64,000 nucleotides of DNA, taken from Morella rubra (Eukaryota > Streptophyta > Magnoliopsida > Fagales > Myricaceae). A model generated the notes under the pieces. The model was not told where the DNA came from. It did not search any database and saw only the letters and a list, made by a program, of their open reading frames with translations. The stretch is taken from positions 5,902,263-5,966,262 of the forward strand of contig CM025852.1 of assembly GCA_003952965.2 (NCBI GenBank). The letters run 5' to 3'. Each line of letters starts with the position of its first letter. Position 1 is the stretch's first letter. Below, one piece after another: positions 24,185 through 37,132 of the stretch. A program made the position numbers and the translations under genes.

Positions 24185-27100
24185 CTAGACCTTCACCAGG
24201 TGTGCCTCAGATAGTGAAGAATTAAGGTCTTCTCGAGATTGTGATCTCCGACTTTGAAGACGCATCTGACCTCTGTGAGGGGACCAGAAGGAAGCCATAC
24301 CACTGCCATCAAATTGCATCTGCCCCAAATTACTTGAGGAGTAACTATGTGAAACGCTGCTAGTTGATGGGTACAATGAAGAGTCTACAAGCTGGATACT
24401 GCTGCTGCTGCCACTGAGGCCATGTTCAAAGCCAAATGGTCTTTCCTGGGTGGTTGGACTCAGCGGCATCTTTACTCTTCCATCTCCTGAAATGGGCGGA
24501 GTTACAAACATCAAAAGTCTATTTCTAAAGACATAAAGATACAAAAGAGATATGAGCCCAGGCAGCTGCTACAGTCTGCCTAACAGTCAATCCGATTTTA
24601 TCCTTCCTTGCAAGTAAACACTACCAAGATAGTTCACCAATAGAATTATATTGCTGTCCAACGAAAAACTCTTAACTCACAACATTAGAATGAAGATGGG
24701 CTCCCTCACAGTTTTCCCTCAAAATGCGACAAGTTCAATGTTAAAACTTCACTTAAAACAATATATCAATGACTGGCAGAGCAGATAAATTGGGAGGGAT
24801 AATAGCCCCTAACTCCTCCCCACAAAAGAAGATTATGGATATAATGCTGATAAAATAGAATTGATTCATCACTCCCATGCACGAGGATAACTGGATGTGG
24901 ATGACACCATCTACTAATAGACAATCCTAGTGCATGCAAGACCTTACAGCGGCCAGTCTGATGCTAAATCAAACTGGCTTAAATTTAAAATCCACTAAGA
25001 TAATGAGGAAAATATACTTATCCTAGAGGTACTTTCATCCAGAAATGGTTTGTCATATCTTTGACTCGTACATTTGAATTGTCTAATTCAAGATACAATC
25101 TATAGAACAAGCTAACCTCGGTCATGGTTTACATCCATGTCCCCAAAAGACAACATAGAAAGCCTTGAAACATGCACAAAGATTAGAATAATCTAAACCT
25201 CTTAGTGTGTTCATTTAGTTGTTCATCTTACATCCAAATAGCTGTCCCATGTTATCATCCATAATGTCAGGTACTTGAGGATTCTTCCAGAAGAATATTA
25301 ACACAAGATGAAGAGATAGACTGTAATTTCTCTCTTCCAAGAAGAACAAGACACTAACAACTGGTAATCATGAGGAAAAGCCAGATACTTTACAATATAT
25401 GACAGGGATTACTTTAAAACCTTGAGGGAGATAAACAAATCAGAAATCTTGTAGAGCAGCTTACCAGAACTGATAGGACTCCAACTCTGGAATCCAAAAG
25501 GAGATGAGATATTAAGAACGGATGTGTTTGCTGCACTATTATGCCTGAAAAGTGGGAGATATGACCTCCGGAATACTCTTGGCATCCAATTGCCAATAAA
25601 TGAGAATGCACAAACTAGGAGAACCAACGAAATAGACAAAATGGAAATAATAACTATCGGATTTATCTTCATCTGCAATATTTCATTACTTTTAAGTGGC
25701 ATTCTAGAAGAAAATGCTTTCCCAGCTTCCAATAAGGCAACTCCAAGAGTCCAAGTAATACTTCCAGAACCAATAATGATCTGGCTATCTGTAATATGCA
25801 AGCCTTCTCTCAACAGTAACACGATGTATGGTGCCCTAAAGCAATACTGTTCGATGAAGGGCTGAGGTGCAACACTGTTTCTTGCAACATCCCAAGTTTT
25901 TTCACAGAATTCGTGACCCTTTTCTAATACATCGTCTAGTGTGGCTTCTGAAGACAAATTGAAAAACCTATACACCACAAAAAAGCCAGACATCCCATAG
26001 AACTGGCCATAAGGGCGAGGAAAACTATCAGGAAGAGCACAAGGCTGCAAATCGCAGTCAATTCCTGGGTCTTTATTTGACCATTCGGACAAATTAACAA
26101 CGATCTTTGCCAGCGCACTGCATTCCTCCCAGTTGGGGGCACCAACAAGCTGTACAGCAATGCCTGACTTTCCTCCTTCACCCATATTTTTCCCTGCAAT
26201 CACAGGGCTGCCACCTTCCTGGTAATTCAAAGCACATTGCGAGCAGGTATATTGCTCCTTGTACCCGGAATGCAAGCAAGGATGCTTCAGTTCGATTTTC
26301 GCCTTAACTAAATCTCTTTTAGTAATCTCAGAAACCCGCTTAAAAAGATGAAACACAGACTTGTCAAATGCATCATTCAATCCGTAGCCTGAGAGAGAAT
26401 AAGCAGTGAGATGATGGTTAGCAGCTCCTATTCTAAGGTCTAAGTTGGTCTCATTATGTACTTGTTCCTTGCTTTCAAATGTAACCTGCAAGGACGAGCC
26501 ACCCAGGTCAAGTGAACCAAAGGTTGGTTTTCTTGGTGCAGCCCCTAGGACATGTTTGCGATGGTTAAGGGCTATCCATCCAAAATAAGCTTCCTCTGGC
26601 CCACTGATAATCTTAACCCAGTCTCTTTGGCACAAGAAAGGTGAAACTTTGAGTATGGACCATGCATTGTCTAGAAGCCATTTTGAGTCGGCAGCCGGCA
26701 GCCTGCGAACTCCAGCTGTAGCATAGACAAAGAGCGAGGTGGTCTTATGTGCATGCTTGGGGATTTGCTTCTCCGCCCATTGAACAAGTGGTTTAATTGC
26801 AGCCCTCAAGCCAGACACATCGTGCACCAACTTATGAAACCCGGGTTCAGTCTCCATTCGATCATAAGCACGCCCAACCTGTGAACTAGGTTTCTTCTGA
26901 AGACCTTCAGTAAATGATCTCAAGACAATAGGAAGAGTACCAGCATTGTTACGATCAATGGAAGCTTGATATACATATACTCTAGTTCCAGTACTACCAC
27001 AATCGAGCACAACATAAAACTTGGATGCTCCTTGAGACCAATACGAATAAACATACACTGAACTCAAATATATTAAAAGACCGAACAACGCGAGGCAGAG

Positions 27101-27469
27101 GATAAGCATGAGTAGCCGCACCCATTTGTTGCGCTTAGAGGGGGATCCACCCGACAACCCCTTGTCTTTGGAGAAACTAGAGCCACCATTTTCCCTCTGC
27201 AAAGAATGCGGATGCTTCAAATGTGTGGCGAGATCAGTTCCTTGTGGAGCAAGTGGTCGATAAGCAGAGAAATCCTGGAGAGACGAAGAGAGTCTGAGGT
27301 TATTCTTGTTGTATCTAGGCAACCCAAAATCGTTACCAGATTGCGGCTGAGGCGACGTTCCGACAGAGACATAGGGGACGGTAGAAGAGGAGGAGGAAGA
27401 AGAAGACTGTGAGGCCGAAAAACGGCTTGATGCAGTGGAAATAACATCAGCAATCCTACCAAACACCAT
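24185..27469 (-). CDS. APY7: Membrane-anchored apyrase (GDA1/CD39 NTPase), APY7 type
   Basis: Hydrolyses nucleoside tri- and/or diphosphates; plant APY6/APY7 act in pollen wall formation and probably in the endomembrane lumen. Two coding exons, 27469-25465 and 24486-24185, give 768 residues. The chosen start MVFGRIADVIS matches Arabidopsis APY7; an ATG four codons upstream (27481) is possible. A Ser-rich cytosolic tail precedes a transmembrane anchor at about 117-139. Apyrase conserved regions follow: DCGSTGTRVYVYQ (from residue 156), YATAGVRRL, GPEEAYFGW, LDLGGSSLQVTF and a late GSGSITWTLG. A second hydrophobic span (NPIVIISILSISLVLLVCAF) lies near the C-terminus. The C-terminal tail RLQSRRSQSREDL, in exon 2, is as in APY7. 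The leader has strong donor sites near 27743 and 27811, suggesting a 5' UTR intron. The 1-kb coding intron shows no stop-free extension of note. Confidence 0.95.
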
Positions 27470-29094
27470 TTTTCCCAACAATTTCTACCGAAGTGGTGAA
27501 TTAGCGTTAACGGAGAACTTCTTTTGCCACAAAATTATGGTCGCGACCCATGAAGTAGCATCACAAGTTCAACGGAGGATTCCTGATCAAATGCCAAACA
27601 AATTAAACAAATAAATAAATAAATAAAAAGTTTGACAAAGTCCAGATCAGACTGAAACTCTTCACTCAGAGGAAATGGTAAAGCCCAAAGCATTTCCTTG
27701 ACTCGATCAGATTATACAGCCGATCACCGGCGGAATTACTCACCTGACAAATTCACAGAGGCAGAGAAAATGAAGAGATAGTAGGGAAGAAGTTAGGTGC
27801 GTTGGGTTTACCTGTAGCGTTTTTCTTCTCTCTCCCCCCTTGGAGTCGTGCTGATGACCTTCTATTTCTCCTTTCTCCTGCCTCTTTTTTTTTTTCTCTT
27901 TCTTTCTTTTCCCTACAGATTCAGATCCAACCGAGTCCCTCTCTGTCTTTCTGTTTTTCCGTTCTTGAACCAGTGCCCTTTTGTTTCTACTTCTATCTCT
28001 CTTTTTTTTGGATTAAATAGCGTGTTGTTTACTTGTTTAGTCGGTTTCAAATACATATATACTCTTTTGTTTATTTTGTAAAATAAAAAATAAAAAAATA
28101 AAAAATTCACTCTTTTGTTCAACAAGTGGCCCCAAAATTTCCTTCTTGTTTTTTTTTTTTAATTGGAAGGGTGATTAGAAAATAGAAATCTATCTAAATT
28201 GCGTTGTATAGAAATTTCTCCTTTGATCGCCAATTGTTTAGAAATTTCTTACCAATACTGGGGATAAAAAAATATCTCCTTTCCTTTGAGGAATTTTCAA
28301 ATGGTAAAGAACTTTTACCTTAAAAAAAGCTTAATTATTAATATTGTCTAAGTATTCACTTTTAACAAATTAATTTTTATAGTACAATTTTGAACAGATC
28401 TGATCACGTAGTTTATTTTTTTAGATATATAGATCCTTCCGTTTGTTAAAAATTAGTGTAATAACGAGAAAATAGGCTATTTGATTTGAAAAATAAACAA
28501 TATAATCTCAAATCTATATTGGTTAAAGTTAGTCGACTACTAACTTTTTTTGTGGATAAAAAGATCCATATGTGTTGAAAAACCACAGGGATAAGTCAGT
28601 TCAAATTTGTATCCTATAAACTAATTTGTTAAAAATGAATATTAAAGAACTATAATAGTAATTAAGCTAAAAAAGGTTATAATCTCTCCTTATCTTTCCA
28701 AGTCAACTAAAAGAAATGGAGAAATTTTGGGGCCTCTTGAATAGACAAATGTATTTCTGAACCCCAATTTTACGGGTTGAAAATTCCCCAATTCCTCAAA
28801 GGAACTTTGCATGGACTCGTGGATTGCTACAATGGGACCAATATGAAAAGAAATTGCAAATGATTCTTCAAGAGTTGCCACAGTTTCGTCTCCTTGGCAT
28901 CGTATCCATAGCGGCTTGAAGTCGCATATAAGCATTTATTATTAAAATAGATTTGTTCTATATCGTTCCATATTTATTATATATATATTTATGTATTTAT
29001 TTATTTATTTCCCATGACTCAAGCCCTGAATGGAAAACTACAACAAGGATCGATATTCATTTTCCAAGATTCAGACCCTTTGGAACCCCAAGGG

Positions 29095-29325
29095 TGAGAA
29101 GAAAGATGGATTTGTTTTCATCTTAGGCACTCCAGGGGTACTTTCTGGGAAAGTTTCAATTAAGGAATACTCGATCAAGTATCCAAGGAAAGTATGAGAT
29201 TTATTAATATGAGAAGAAAGGTGGATTTGTTTTCATCTCGGGCACTGCAGGGGTACTTTCTGGGAAAGTTTTAATTATGGAATCCTCGATCAAGTATCCA
29301 AGGAAAGTATGAGGTTTATAATATG
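29095..29325. repeat. Two-copy tandem duplication, period 115 bp
   Basis: The block starting TGAGAAGAAAGATGGATTTG at 29095 is repeated at 29210 with few changes. Shared landmarks are GGGGTACTTTCTGGGAAAGT and TCGATCAAGTATCCAAGGAA. Identity is about 90% by eye, so the duplication is moderately recent. No coding frame recognised. Confidence 0.9.
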
Positions 29326-29402
29326 AGTTTTTTCCCCTAAATTATTTTTAATTGCGTATTGTCGTTCCCATGATAATTATTATTTTAGATAATTAATTTA
29401 AA

Positions 29403-29759
29403 GATCAAATACATCTTTTATTTATCAACTATTCGGTCCTAACAGTTTGTACTATAAATTATCATTTTTTAATTATATTTTATCCCTTAATTATTAATTG
29501 TGTACATTTTACACCCTTCACCATTAATTTACATAGAAATGATATTTTTTTTGTTAGTGAAATGACGATTCGAGCCTCAATTTTTTTTTTTGGGGCCATT
29601 TTTAATGTCGGGGCAGAGACATTATTCCCGGACAAAAGTATCAAATTTTTTTCTAAAATTAATAATTGAAGGTGTAAAGTGTACACGATTAGTAGTTGAG
29701 AGATGATATGTAACAAAATTGATAGTTTAGGTTGATAGATAAAAATTGTATTTTTTTTC
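29403..29759. mobile_element. Foldback MITE
   Basis: The left arm (ATCAAATACATCTTTTATTT..., through GTGTACATTTTACACCCTTC) pairs with the right arm read in reverse (AAATACAATTTTTATCTATC..., through GTGTACACTTTACACCTTCA). Arms are roughly 110-130 bp around a GC-richer centre. Non-coding. Same family as 5101-5417. Confidence 0.7.
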
Positions 29760-30531
29760 AACTTAAAAAAAAAATGAAGTACGGACAGAACAACAAAATC
29801 GCCAAGTAAAAGATAAAATTGGAGTGATAATAGTTTTAATTACGAAGTGCATTAAACAATATTAGGGCTAATATCGGTGTCAGATTACATCAGACCTTGG
29901 AGGAAACTCGCTTCAGCAGGGGTGCTTAATTTACAGGCAAGAAACTCGGTCAGCGAAGGTGTCGCTTTTGCTAGCCTCGTTGTCGTTGTGATCAAGAGAG
30001 ACTCAGACATTTTAACCGATTGGTGTTGAAGTCCACAAGTGCTTGGAGTCCTCGAATGGACTGAAGGTTAGGAGTTGAAAACATGGGCGTCGAAAAGCTC
30101 AGTCGGAGTAAGACTGCTCTGCTGTTACCTTTGACACATGAGTTGGGACTTCTTTTGAGTAAAGCCAACATGTACTATAATTCTCGAGGGATTGGGAAGA
30201 GAGATTGACCCAAAAATTGTACAAAAAATATAAAAATCTCCTTGGGTGTTTATTGCTTTTGACTACATTCCTGATTCATTTAAATGGTGTTTCAATAACC
30301 AGAAAGTTTAATCTTGCACATGCAACAGAAACAAACCTTGAGGATTCTATCCTAAGTAGTAAAAGTGGCAATATATTGCTCAAGTCAAGTGGCTAGGACT
30401 TTTAGAGATAATATCATAATCAATTTATGATACAATATTATCGATATCAAGGTATTAGATCTTAAAGTTTAAATGTGAGATATTATTATCAAGATATCAA
30501 TATATCAGATATTCAAGTTTAACAGCGCGTT

Positions 30532-30677
30532 TGGGTTTAAAATTTTAGTAAAATTTTATGTTAGTGTTAAAAAAGAGATAGTATTGAAATTGATAATGTA
30601 TGATAAAAGTAAAAGTAAAATTTTGAAGTGTATTTGATAAAGGCAAAATTTTAGTTAAAATTTTGAAAACAAACGCA
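30532..30677. mobile_element. Small hAT-like MITE
   Basis: Ends CAGCGCGTTTGGGTTTAAAA and, reversed, CAGTGCGTTTGTTTTCAAAA, enclosing about 146 bp with internal AAAATTTT blocks. CAG...CTG termini and the CGTTTG core suggest a hAT origin. Flanking 8-bp duplications are not clear. Confidence 0.55.
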
Positions 30678-31161
30678 CTGTAAATGTGAGAATATCATTC
30701 TTATCATGTTTTTTAATCTGTATAAACTTATAATACAAATATAATATACAGTCATATAAGACTTTTACAATGAATGTACGTCTTTTAAACTAAATCACTT
30801 AAATCTCTGTCTCCTAACCCTTTCTCCTCTCTCCACATTATCTTTCAATTATGCATTATCTATATCTTTTCTTTCAAGGACAAGAGCATCAATGTCACTG
30901 TTCTATTGTACCGAACGTGGAACCATTGAGCAGAGGAATCAAAGGACAAAAATATATGCGGAACATAACACATTTTTTTAAAGATTGAAACTCTAGTGAA
31001 AACGAAAACACAGAACAGCATGTGCTCTTTGGACTTTCCAATGAGTCGATTAATGAATAGAGATATGACATGACAGATGATGCTATTTTTTCCTGAACAA
31101 AAGTCTACAGTAAAAAGATGGAAGTATGAGAACTTTCCATCGCATCAGCTTTCATATTGTC

Positions 31162-34100
31162 TTAATCTGAAGACTTTGGCAGTAAAATGGAGGGCCCTGA
31201 GAACAAGTGACCTCTCTGGTATGGGATCTTGTTAATCGGTGCATCTTTGTGAACAAGTGGTTCGGAAGCCCGAGTAATATGCGGAACTACCAGCAAGGCC
31301 GCTTGTCTTTCTCTATGAGATGCCCATGTGACCAAATAAAGACCGGCGATGATTAAACATCCCCCTAAAACACTGTTTCCAAGTGCAAAAACACCAAGTA
31401 AGCATCACTCTTACAAAGTTCAAACTTCAAATGATACAGAAACCGAGATGATTTCATTGCTGTAAATTTGACTGCAAAGGATATTCGTGAATGATATTAA
31501 CAGACATATTACCAGGGAAGGGAAGAGAAAAATTTGGGGAGGGATGGGATGAAAGGAAAACGGACCCACAGAATTTGATTACGCAAATCTAGACATCTTC
31601 AGGTATATTACATTACATCCAGGAAAAATCAACAAATAAACAAAGTGAACAAAATTGTACTAAGAGGGATTGGAGCAAAACCTTCCCAAATAGATAGGAC
31701 TTCCAAGAAAAATTCTTGAAAGGAAGGCAGAAGCTGCAGGTTGGAGTGGATTGTACAGAGCAACCAAAGCAGGGCCCATGATCTTATTGCTCCATGTTAG
31801 GAGTCCATAATTAAGGGCAGATGCAACAGTTCCCTGAGGGGATGATAGAAAAAGGTTAATGCTCTTAACCATAGTTTTTTACTAAAGTAATAAATGCAAA
31901 AATGAAATTTTGCACAGTTAAATAAATACGTCATGTGTGTCTGTGTCATGCAGGTATTACTGTATAAGACTATTACTCTTAAACGCAGCTACAACAAAGT
32001 CATTTGTATGCTAAAATAGCATTTTGCAGGAGAGCATGGTAACTTTCCATCACTCTATTACTTGCAAGAGGGTTACAGCAACCACCCCACAAATATACAT
32101 GCAAGGGAGTCATCATCTATCGTAGATAGCATTTGTTGCCTCATCTGAGGTTATAAGGAGAGATAGGCCCCTGCTGCACTGAGTACCAGCAGCTTGTGAT
32201 ATTTTCTTACAATTATTAATCCCTTTCAGTTTACAAGAGTCATTTGTTTAGACCATACGTAAAGACGTAAAAAAAGAAAAAGAATTGAGATCGCCATTTC
32301 TATAGAATCATGCCCTGGAATCTACTAGGCAAACTATAATATGAATAGAAATAGCAGGTATACAGTAATACTTCCCTTGAATTTAAAAACTTCTATGTAC
32401 TTGTAAGCTAAACCAGGAGTCTGCAAAGGATTGCTGCCTTCTGTCTTCCTCTACCTAAGGATTCATAAAACTAATGGCATAGCATAAATAATATTGCCAA
32501 CTTTTGGTCTTCCCACATAATTAATGCAATGTTGTGTAACAAACAAACATCAAGCATTTGTGGCTCAAACCTAGCATCTAATCAGTGTTGTTTACAAATC
32601 TGACATTAAATGTCCTAACCTTGTTCCCTGCCCAAGTCTCAAAGTCCTAATCCGCTGGTGGTTCCATGCAGGATTAATAAAGGTTCCACACTAGCTTTGC
32701 TGTTTAAGCTGACATCCAAGGTCAATATAATAGAAAGAGCAGGTAAGCATTCAGTGCAGTCAGTTCTACCTCCCCAAATGTGTTTAGACTTAGTGAGTGC
32801 TGTGGTCTTCCAATTATGTCCGTAAGGTTTTATCCAGCACAACGAGATTAAGCCAGCACCATGTTGAAGGCATTAATGTTGGTTGCAATTAGCTTGAAAA
32901 TTTAAATCCAGCTCAGCCTAAAAGACTATGACCGTTAGTGCATAATAGGCAGGATTGTGTCCAAGTTTGATTAGACATAGTAGAATTCAATCTGAATCCA
33001 AAAGCCTGGATTTGACTTCAGTCCAAAATTATTTAATACATACATGCGTACTCTGTTTTATATTCAACCATCCTGCCAACAGTGTTGGTATATATAGCTG
33101 TTTATTCTGATAAATATTTTTGTCGCTGTGGATCTTAACAGAATCAATTCCCAATAATACTGAGATCTATCCAATCCAATATACAGAAACAGATTTTCAC
33201 ATTTCAACCACTGGATCCAAGTGGTTGTATTAGCACCTTAATTGGATTGAATCATCAAAGCATTCAAATCTTTTTTCCATTGACAGCTCAAAGCTCTACA
33301 TAAGACCAGTTTAGTTTGTGGACAAGCATTCTACTAGACCAAATAGCATTACAGAGTTGTAGTCATAAAACTTGAAAATTCCCAAGCTCACTCTAGCAAA
33401 GAAATGTTTCAGTTGGTCATATTTCACTTGTCAATAAGACACTCTAATTCTTCAACCAAATCTATAATTTTAGGATCAAACTTAATTCAACCACTGAAAG
33501 TTGACACTTGCTTAATGGATTACATGTTGGCCCTGAGTTCACGGGTCAATTCAATCAACCTTCTAGACAAGGAAATGAATTCCAAACAGTGCAATAAGCG
33601 AGGAACCAAAACTGCACCACACCTTACATGTCAGTGAAGGTGAACCACCAAAACATTCACAAAACCAATGTGAAGTGAGGAAAGCCCTCTTCAGAAAACG
33701 GAATCACCACCATGTACAGTCTTCAAAAATTAAGATAACAAGCATATCATGAGGACCCAGAGCATGAAAAAATGCCAGAAAATTCTGTAATGTCCGATGG
33801 ATTTACAGCTGAGACAAACAATAAATTTGGCAAGGAGAAATGTCAGGTGACAAATCATTAGTAGAAAAACTTACTCCATAGAGGACAGCAAAACCCTCAG
33901 ACTCTGTCAAACTCCAGTCTGTTGACTCATTGGTCATAAAGAATGCCGTTGTCACCATCAGTACAGCACCAAAGAAGTATGAATATGCCGTCACGGAGAG
34001 GCTGGCGGGATACTTAGCAAGAACTGGAGCCTGAAAGTTTTGACAACATTATATGGAATATTTACAGATATCAAGTTACCAAAAACATGTAAGACAAGAA

Positions 34101-37100
34101 TAGTTTCCAATAGTTGAAGTAGCATTTTCTACCCAGCAACACATGGAACCATCGAGTTCTTTAATCCGTGTAAAGCTAGTTTACAATATTGTGATACAGA
34201 GCATTGTTTTCTCCTTTTATAAGTAATTATTCTTTTCTTTATCATTCATATTATCACTTCCATCCCTTGTTGCTACAGTCACAGCTTGCACCAACATTGA
34301 GAATTGAAATCCGTGCCACCACTCACCCCATCATGTAACATGCCATACCTAGATGAATCTACTTACAACCAGACAAGAAAAGTTCATCTGGAAAGAACCA
34401 GGCTTCTTTCTTAAATGTTCTAAAATTCAATGCCATTTGGGTATATGATTAGAGTTAGCTTGGTTTGCTGAAAAGCTCCAAATAATGAAAACTGCAAATG
34501 ACTTTAAGGGCCAACCCTCCCTGTACCTGTAAGCTTCTCTGCTTGAATTATCCTGGTAACTCATTGTCTAAATTGTTTTTCATTGACTATGTGAATCAAA
34601 GTGATTTTGGGTTAAGAAGGATGTGACTTGTACTCTTTTGGAGGTGATGAAGGAAATCTAAGTTGAGTTATTTTTGAGCTCTACTTGGAATTCCCCCTCA
34701 TTCCCCCTTCTTGCTCTGCAGTATTCTCTATTCTCCCTTACCAATCTTTTCTTTTTTTTGATAAGTCTCCCTTACCAATCTTTTCAGCAAATCTTTATCC
34801 CTTTTCTTGCTGATATTCTTCCTGGTTCTTTCCTTTCCCCTTGCTGAAAATTCTCAGAGGTTTTTTTTTTTTTTTGATAAGGCAATCTTATTAAAGAGAA
34901 GAAAACAAAGAACACAAAACAACGGAATCAACAGTACAAGAGACTATACTGAAAACCTAACACATACAAACTAAGAAAAAGAAAAAACCAGAAAAGGGAA
35001 CCCAACAACACATAGGCCCAAAAAAAAGCGACTGCAAAACAAGACCTCTCCTCCTTAAGTTGTCGAAAATCAAAATACTCCCATCCACCTTCACCCCCAA
35101 AACACCACGGGAGATCCCACCAACCAGAAACTCCAGCCAACTCATCCCCCACATTCTTAAAACTCACCAAGACAAGAAACCACCATCCCACATCAAAAAA
35201 ATACCCCCCGAGGCGCCAACCGCCGCCAAACTAAGCCAACTCAAGATTCTTGGCAGCATTTAATCAAAGCCAATGCCCGCCCTTTGTTCTTAGTCTTCCT
35301 AGCGATCGAAGAAGATCCTTCATAGTTAACCTAATGTGATTTCCAACAATAAAAAAAAAGTTATCACGTCTACATAATCAAACCAAGCTTCTTTGCTTTT
35401 CTTAGTTATCCCCAATTGATTCTCACCACATTCCTCGCAATATCCGAGGCTGTCCTGCATCAACAAGAATCCTAACTCAAATCTGTTAGCAGTGGAATCA
35501 AAGATGTGGCACCTCTAATCATAAGTTCCCTGGTTAGCATAAAAAGGGATTTTCATCCACTCTAGATTGTTTAGTGGTTCAAAATTATTGAAATCTGTCT
35601 GAATTTTTCTTATGCATTTCATTTTCTAACACCAGCAAAGTAATTAACGCATTTAGGAAACCATAAATACAGAGAGCCTTATCTGAGCATAAAGAATATT
35701 CTCGAAGCCACATCTCTGTCAGTATCTTAATCATGCTACTGATCAAATTACAAATCATTACTTACAAACGATAATATCAGTCTTGTACCTGAATAGCCAG
35801 AAATGCAGCCATGCACATACAGTTCCCAATTAAGCATAAAACTCCAAGGTGAAAATGATCTAGTCCAAACTCCAGAAGACTAGACATTAACCATCCAGCA
35901 GGCTCTGGCTGACCCCTGGCACTTATTTCAACCTGTGCTGCAAACTCTGGTTCTGTGATTCCAATCAAAGCTGGCCCACGAAATAGAACCATTAGTATGG
36001 CACCGGAAACACATACGAGTGTACCGCCAACCTTAGCCTGACCTTCAGTTCTGAGCAAGTTCACTCTTTCTGTACTGCATGAACAAATCCCAATATGATA
36101 TTGCACAACTGAAATATGTTTTAATGCAGAAATGCGTAGGATCCCTAAAACAAACCAAAGTAATTTGTCACACTTACCCCATCATTACAGCCAATAGAAA
36201 TGTAAAGACTGGAATTGAAGGCTGTATGGCAGCAGCATAAGTTGGATTTGTGTAGCCAAGACCAATAAGAAACAAAAGCTGGTTGCCAAATATCCTAATT
36301 GAATGCAAAAAAACCACAGATAGATTGATCAGTAAGATGCTTTACCGATAAACGGAAAATTGTATAAGCAATCTATTACTACACCATTGTGATTGGGACT
36401 AAAGCATACTAACTTACCCAGTTAACCCAAGAAAGAAAAACGACATGAGGAGACGTCTGGTCATCGGTAGCGTTAGCCGAACTCGCCTACAAACGGGACA
36501 GAAGAAATGTTATGTCCGATCAGACAATTTTCATGACGGGGGAAGAATATGGAAGTTGTCGGGTACAACTAAAAAACTGTGATTTGTGCTAAGAATGAAT
36601 CAATACCGGGGATTACGTGAATTTGCAGTAGCATATCATAAGTCACTTCAAAAGCCGTTATGGTAACATTTCAAGCCTACATTTCATTTCTTTTCAGTAG
36701 AACGAAGTCTATGCAGAAGCTAATGGGATGGCATCTAAAACAAGAGGAACTAAGATGATATTCCGACGAACGAAAATGATTCGACTCATTTGCAACTGAA
36801 AATCTTTGAACCCAAACTGGATGTTCCTTTCGCTTCCCATGCAACATCAATCTTATACATGCCTATAGCGCGATCATACTGATAAATTGTAATGAAAAGG
36901 GAATCAAAGAAAAGAAGAGAAGGTACTTTTCACGGACATAGGCAATGGGAGCAAGGATGGAAAGGGCAAGGAGGTCGCGGAAGACACAGAAGACGAGCTG
37001 GTTGATCCCAACGTTGAGGGCCACTTTGGTAATGACATGGTACCCTCCGTTGAATAACTGGACCATTGTCATGGCCGCATGCGCCTTCCATGCCTCTCCT

Positions 37101-37132
37101 CCACCACCGCCTGCCGCTGCTAATGCCGCCAT
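31162..37132 (-). CDS. WAT1-related EamA (drug/metabolite) transporter
   Basis: Ten-helix membrane carrier of the plant DMT/WAT1 family; WAT1 itself exports auxin from the vacuole, but the substrate of this member is unknown. Seven exons on the minus strand: 37132-36927, 36486-36418, 36294-36178, 36074-35789, 34030-33875, 31833-31682 and 31372-31162. They give 398 residues with every phase closing. Diagnostic stretches: [40 protein letters not shown] (first EamA repeat) and [20 protein letters not shown] with [18 protein letters not shown] (second repeat). The start codon [12 protein letters not shown] follows a CT/GA tract in the leader. Closest relative by memory is At4g19185, next to APY7 in Arabidopsis. 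Introns 4 and 5 are about 1.8 and 2.0 kb; intron 4 has a LINE insertion and a 14-nt LINE stub. Confidence 0.93.
34732..34785 (-). mobile_element. 14-nt LINE stub flanked by 20-bp target duplication
   Basis: The 20-mer TCTCCCTTACCAATCTTTTC occurs at 34732-34751 and again, identical, at 34766-34785. Between them lie only 14 bases, TTTTTTTTGATAAG, which on the other strand are CTTATC plus a poly-A tail, exactly the 3' terminus of the nearby LINE at 34861. This is the expected product of a LINE insertion cut short almost at once. Confidence 0.75.
34861..35330 (-). mobile_element. 5'-truncated L1-type LINE fragment in WAT1-like intron 4
   Basis: On the minus strand this block is GC-richer than its surroundings. 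It ends in ...AATAAGATTGCCTTATC followed by about 15 A's (T-run at 34861-34876), a typical plant L1 3' end. No intact reading frame or 5' part remains. The upstream limit is approximate and no target duplication could be found for it. Confidence 0.65.

Larger units (their letters stand above)
27830..31160. other. Gene-free region between the APY7 and WAT1-like genes
   Basis: The left end (27830-28020) is pyrimidine-rich and is the likely promoter/leader of the minus-strand apyrase. Further right are a 115-bp tandem duplication (29095-29325), a foldback MITE (29403-29759) and a small hAT-like MITE (30532-30677). No supported exon. Confidence 0.6.
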
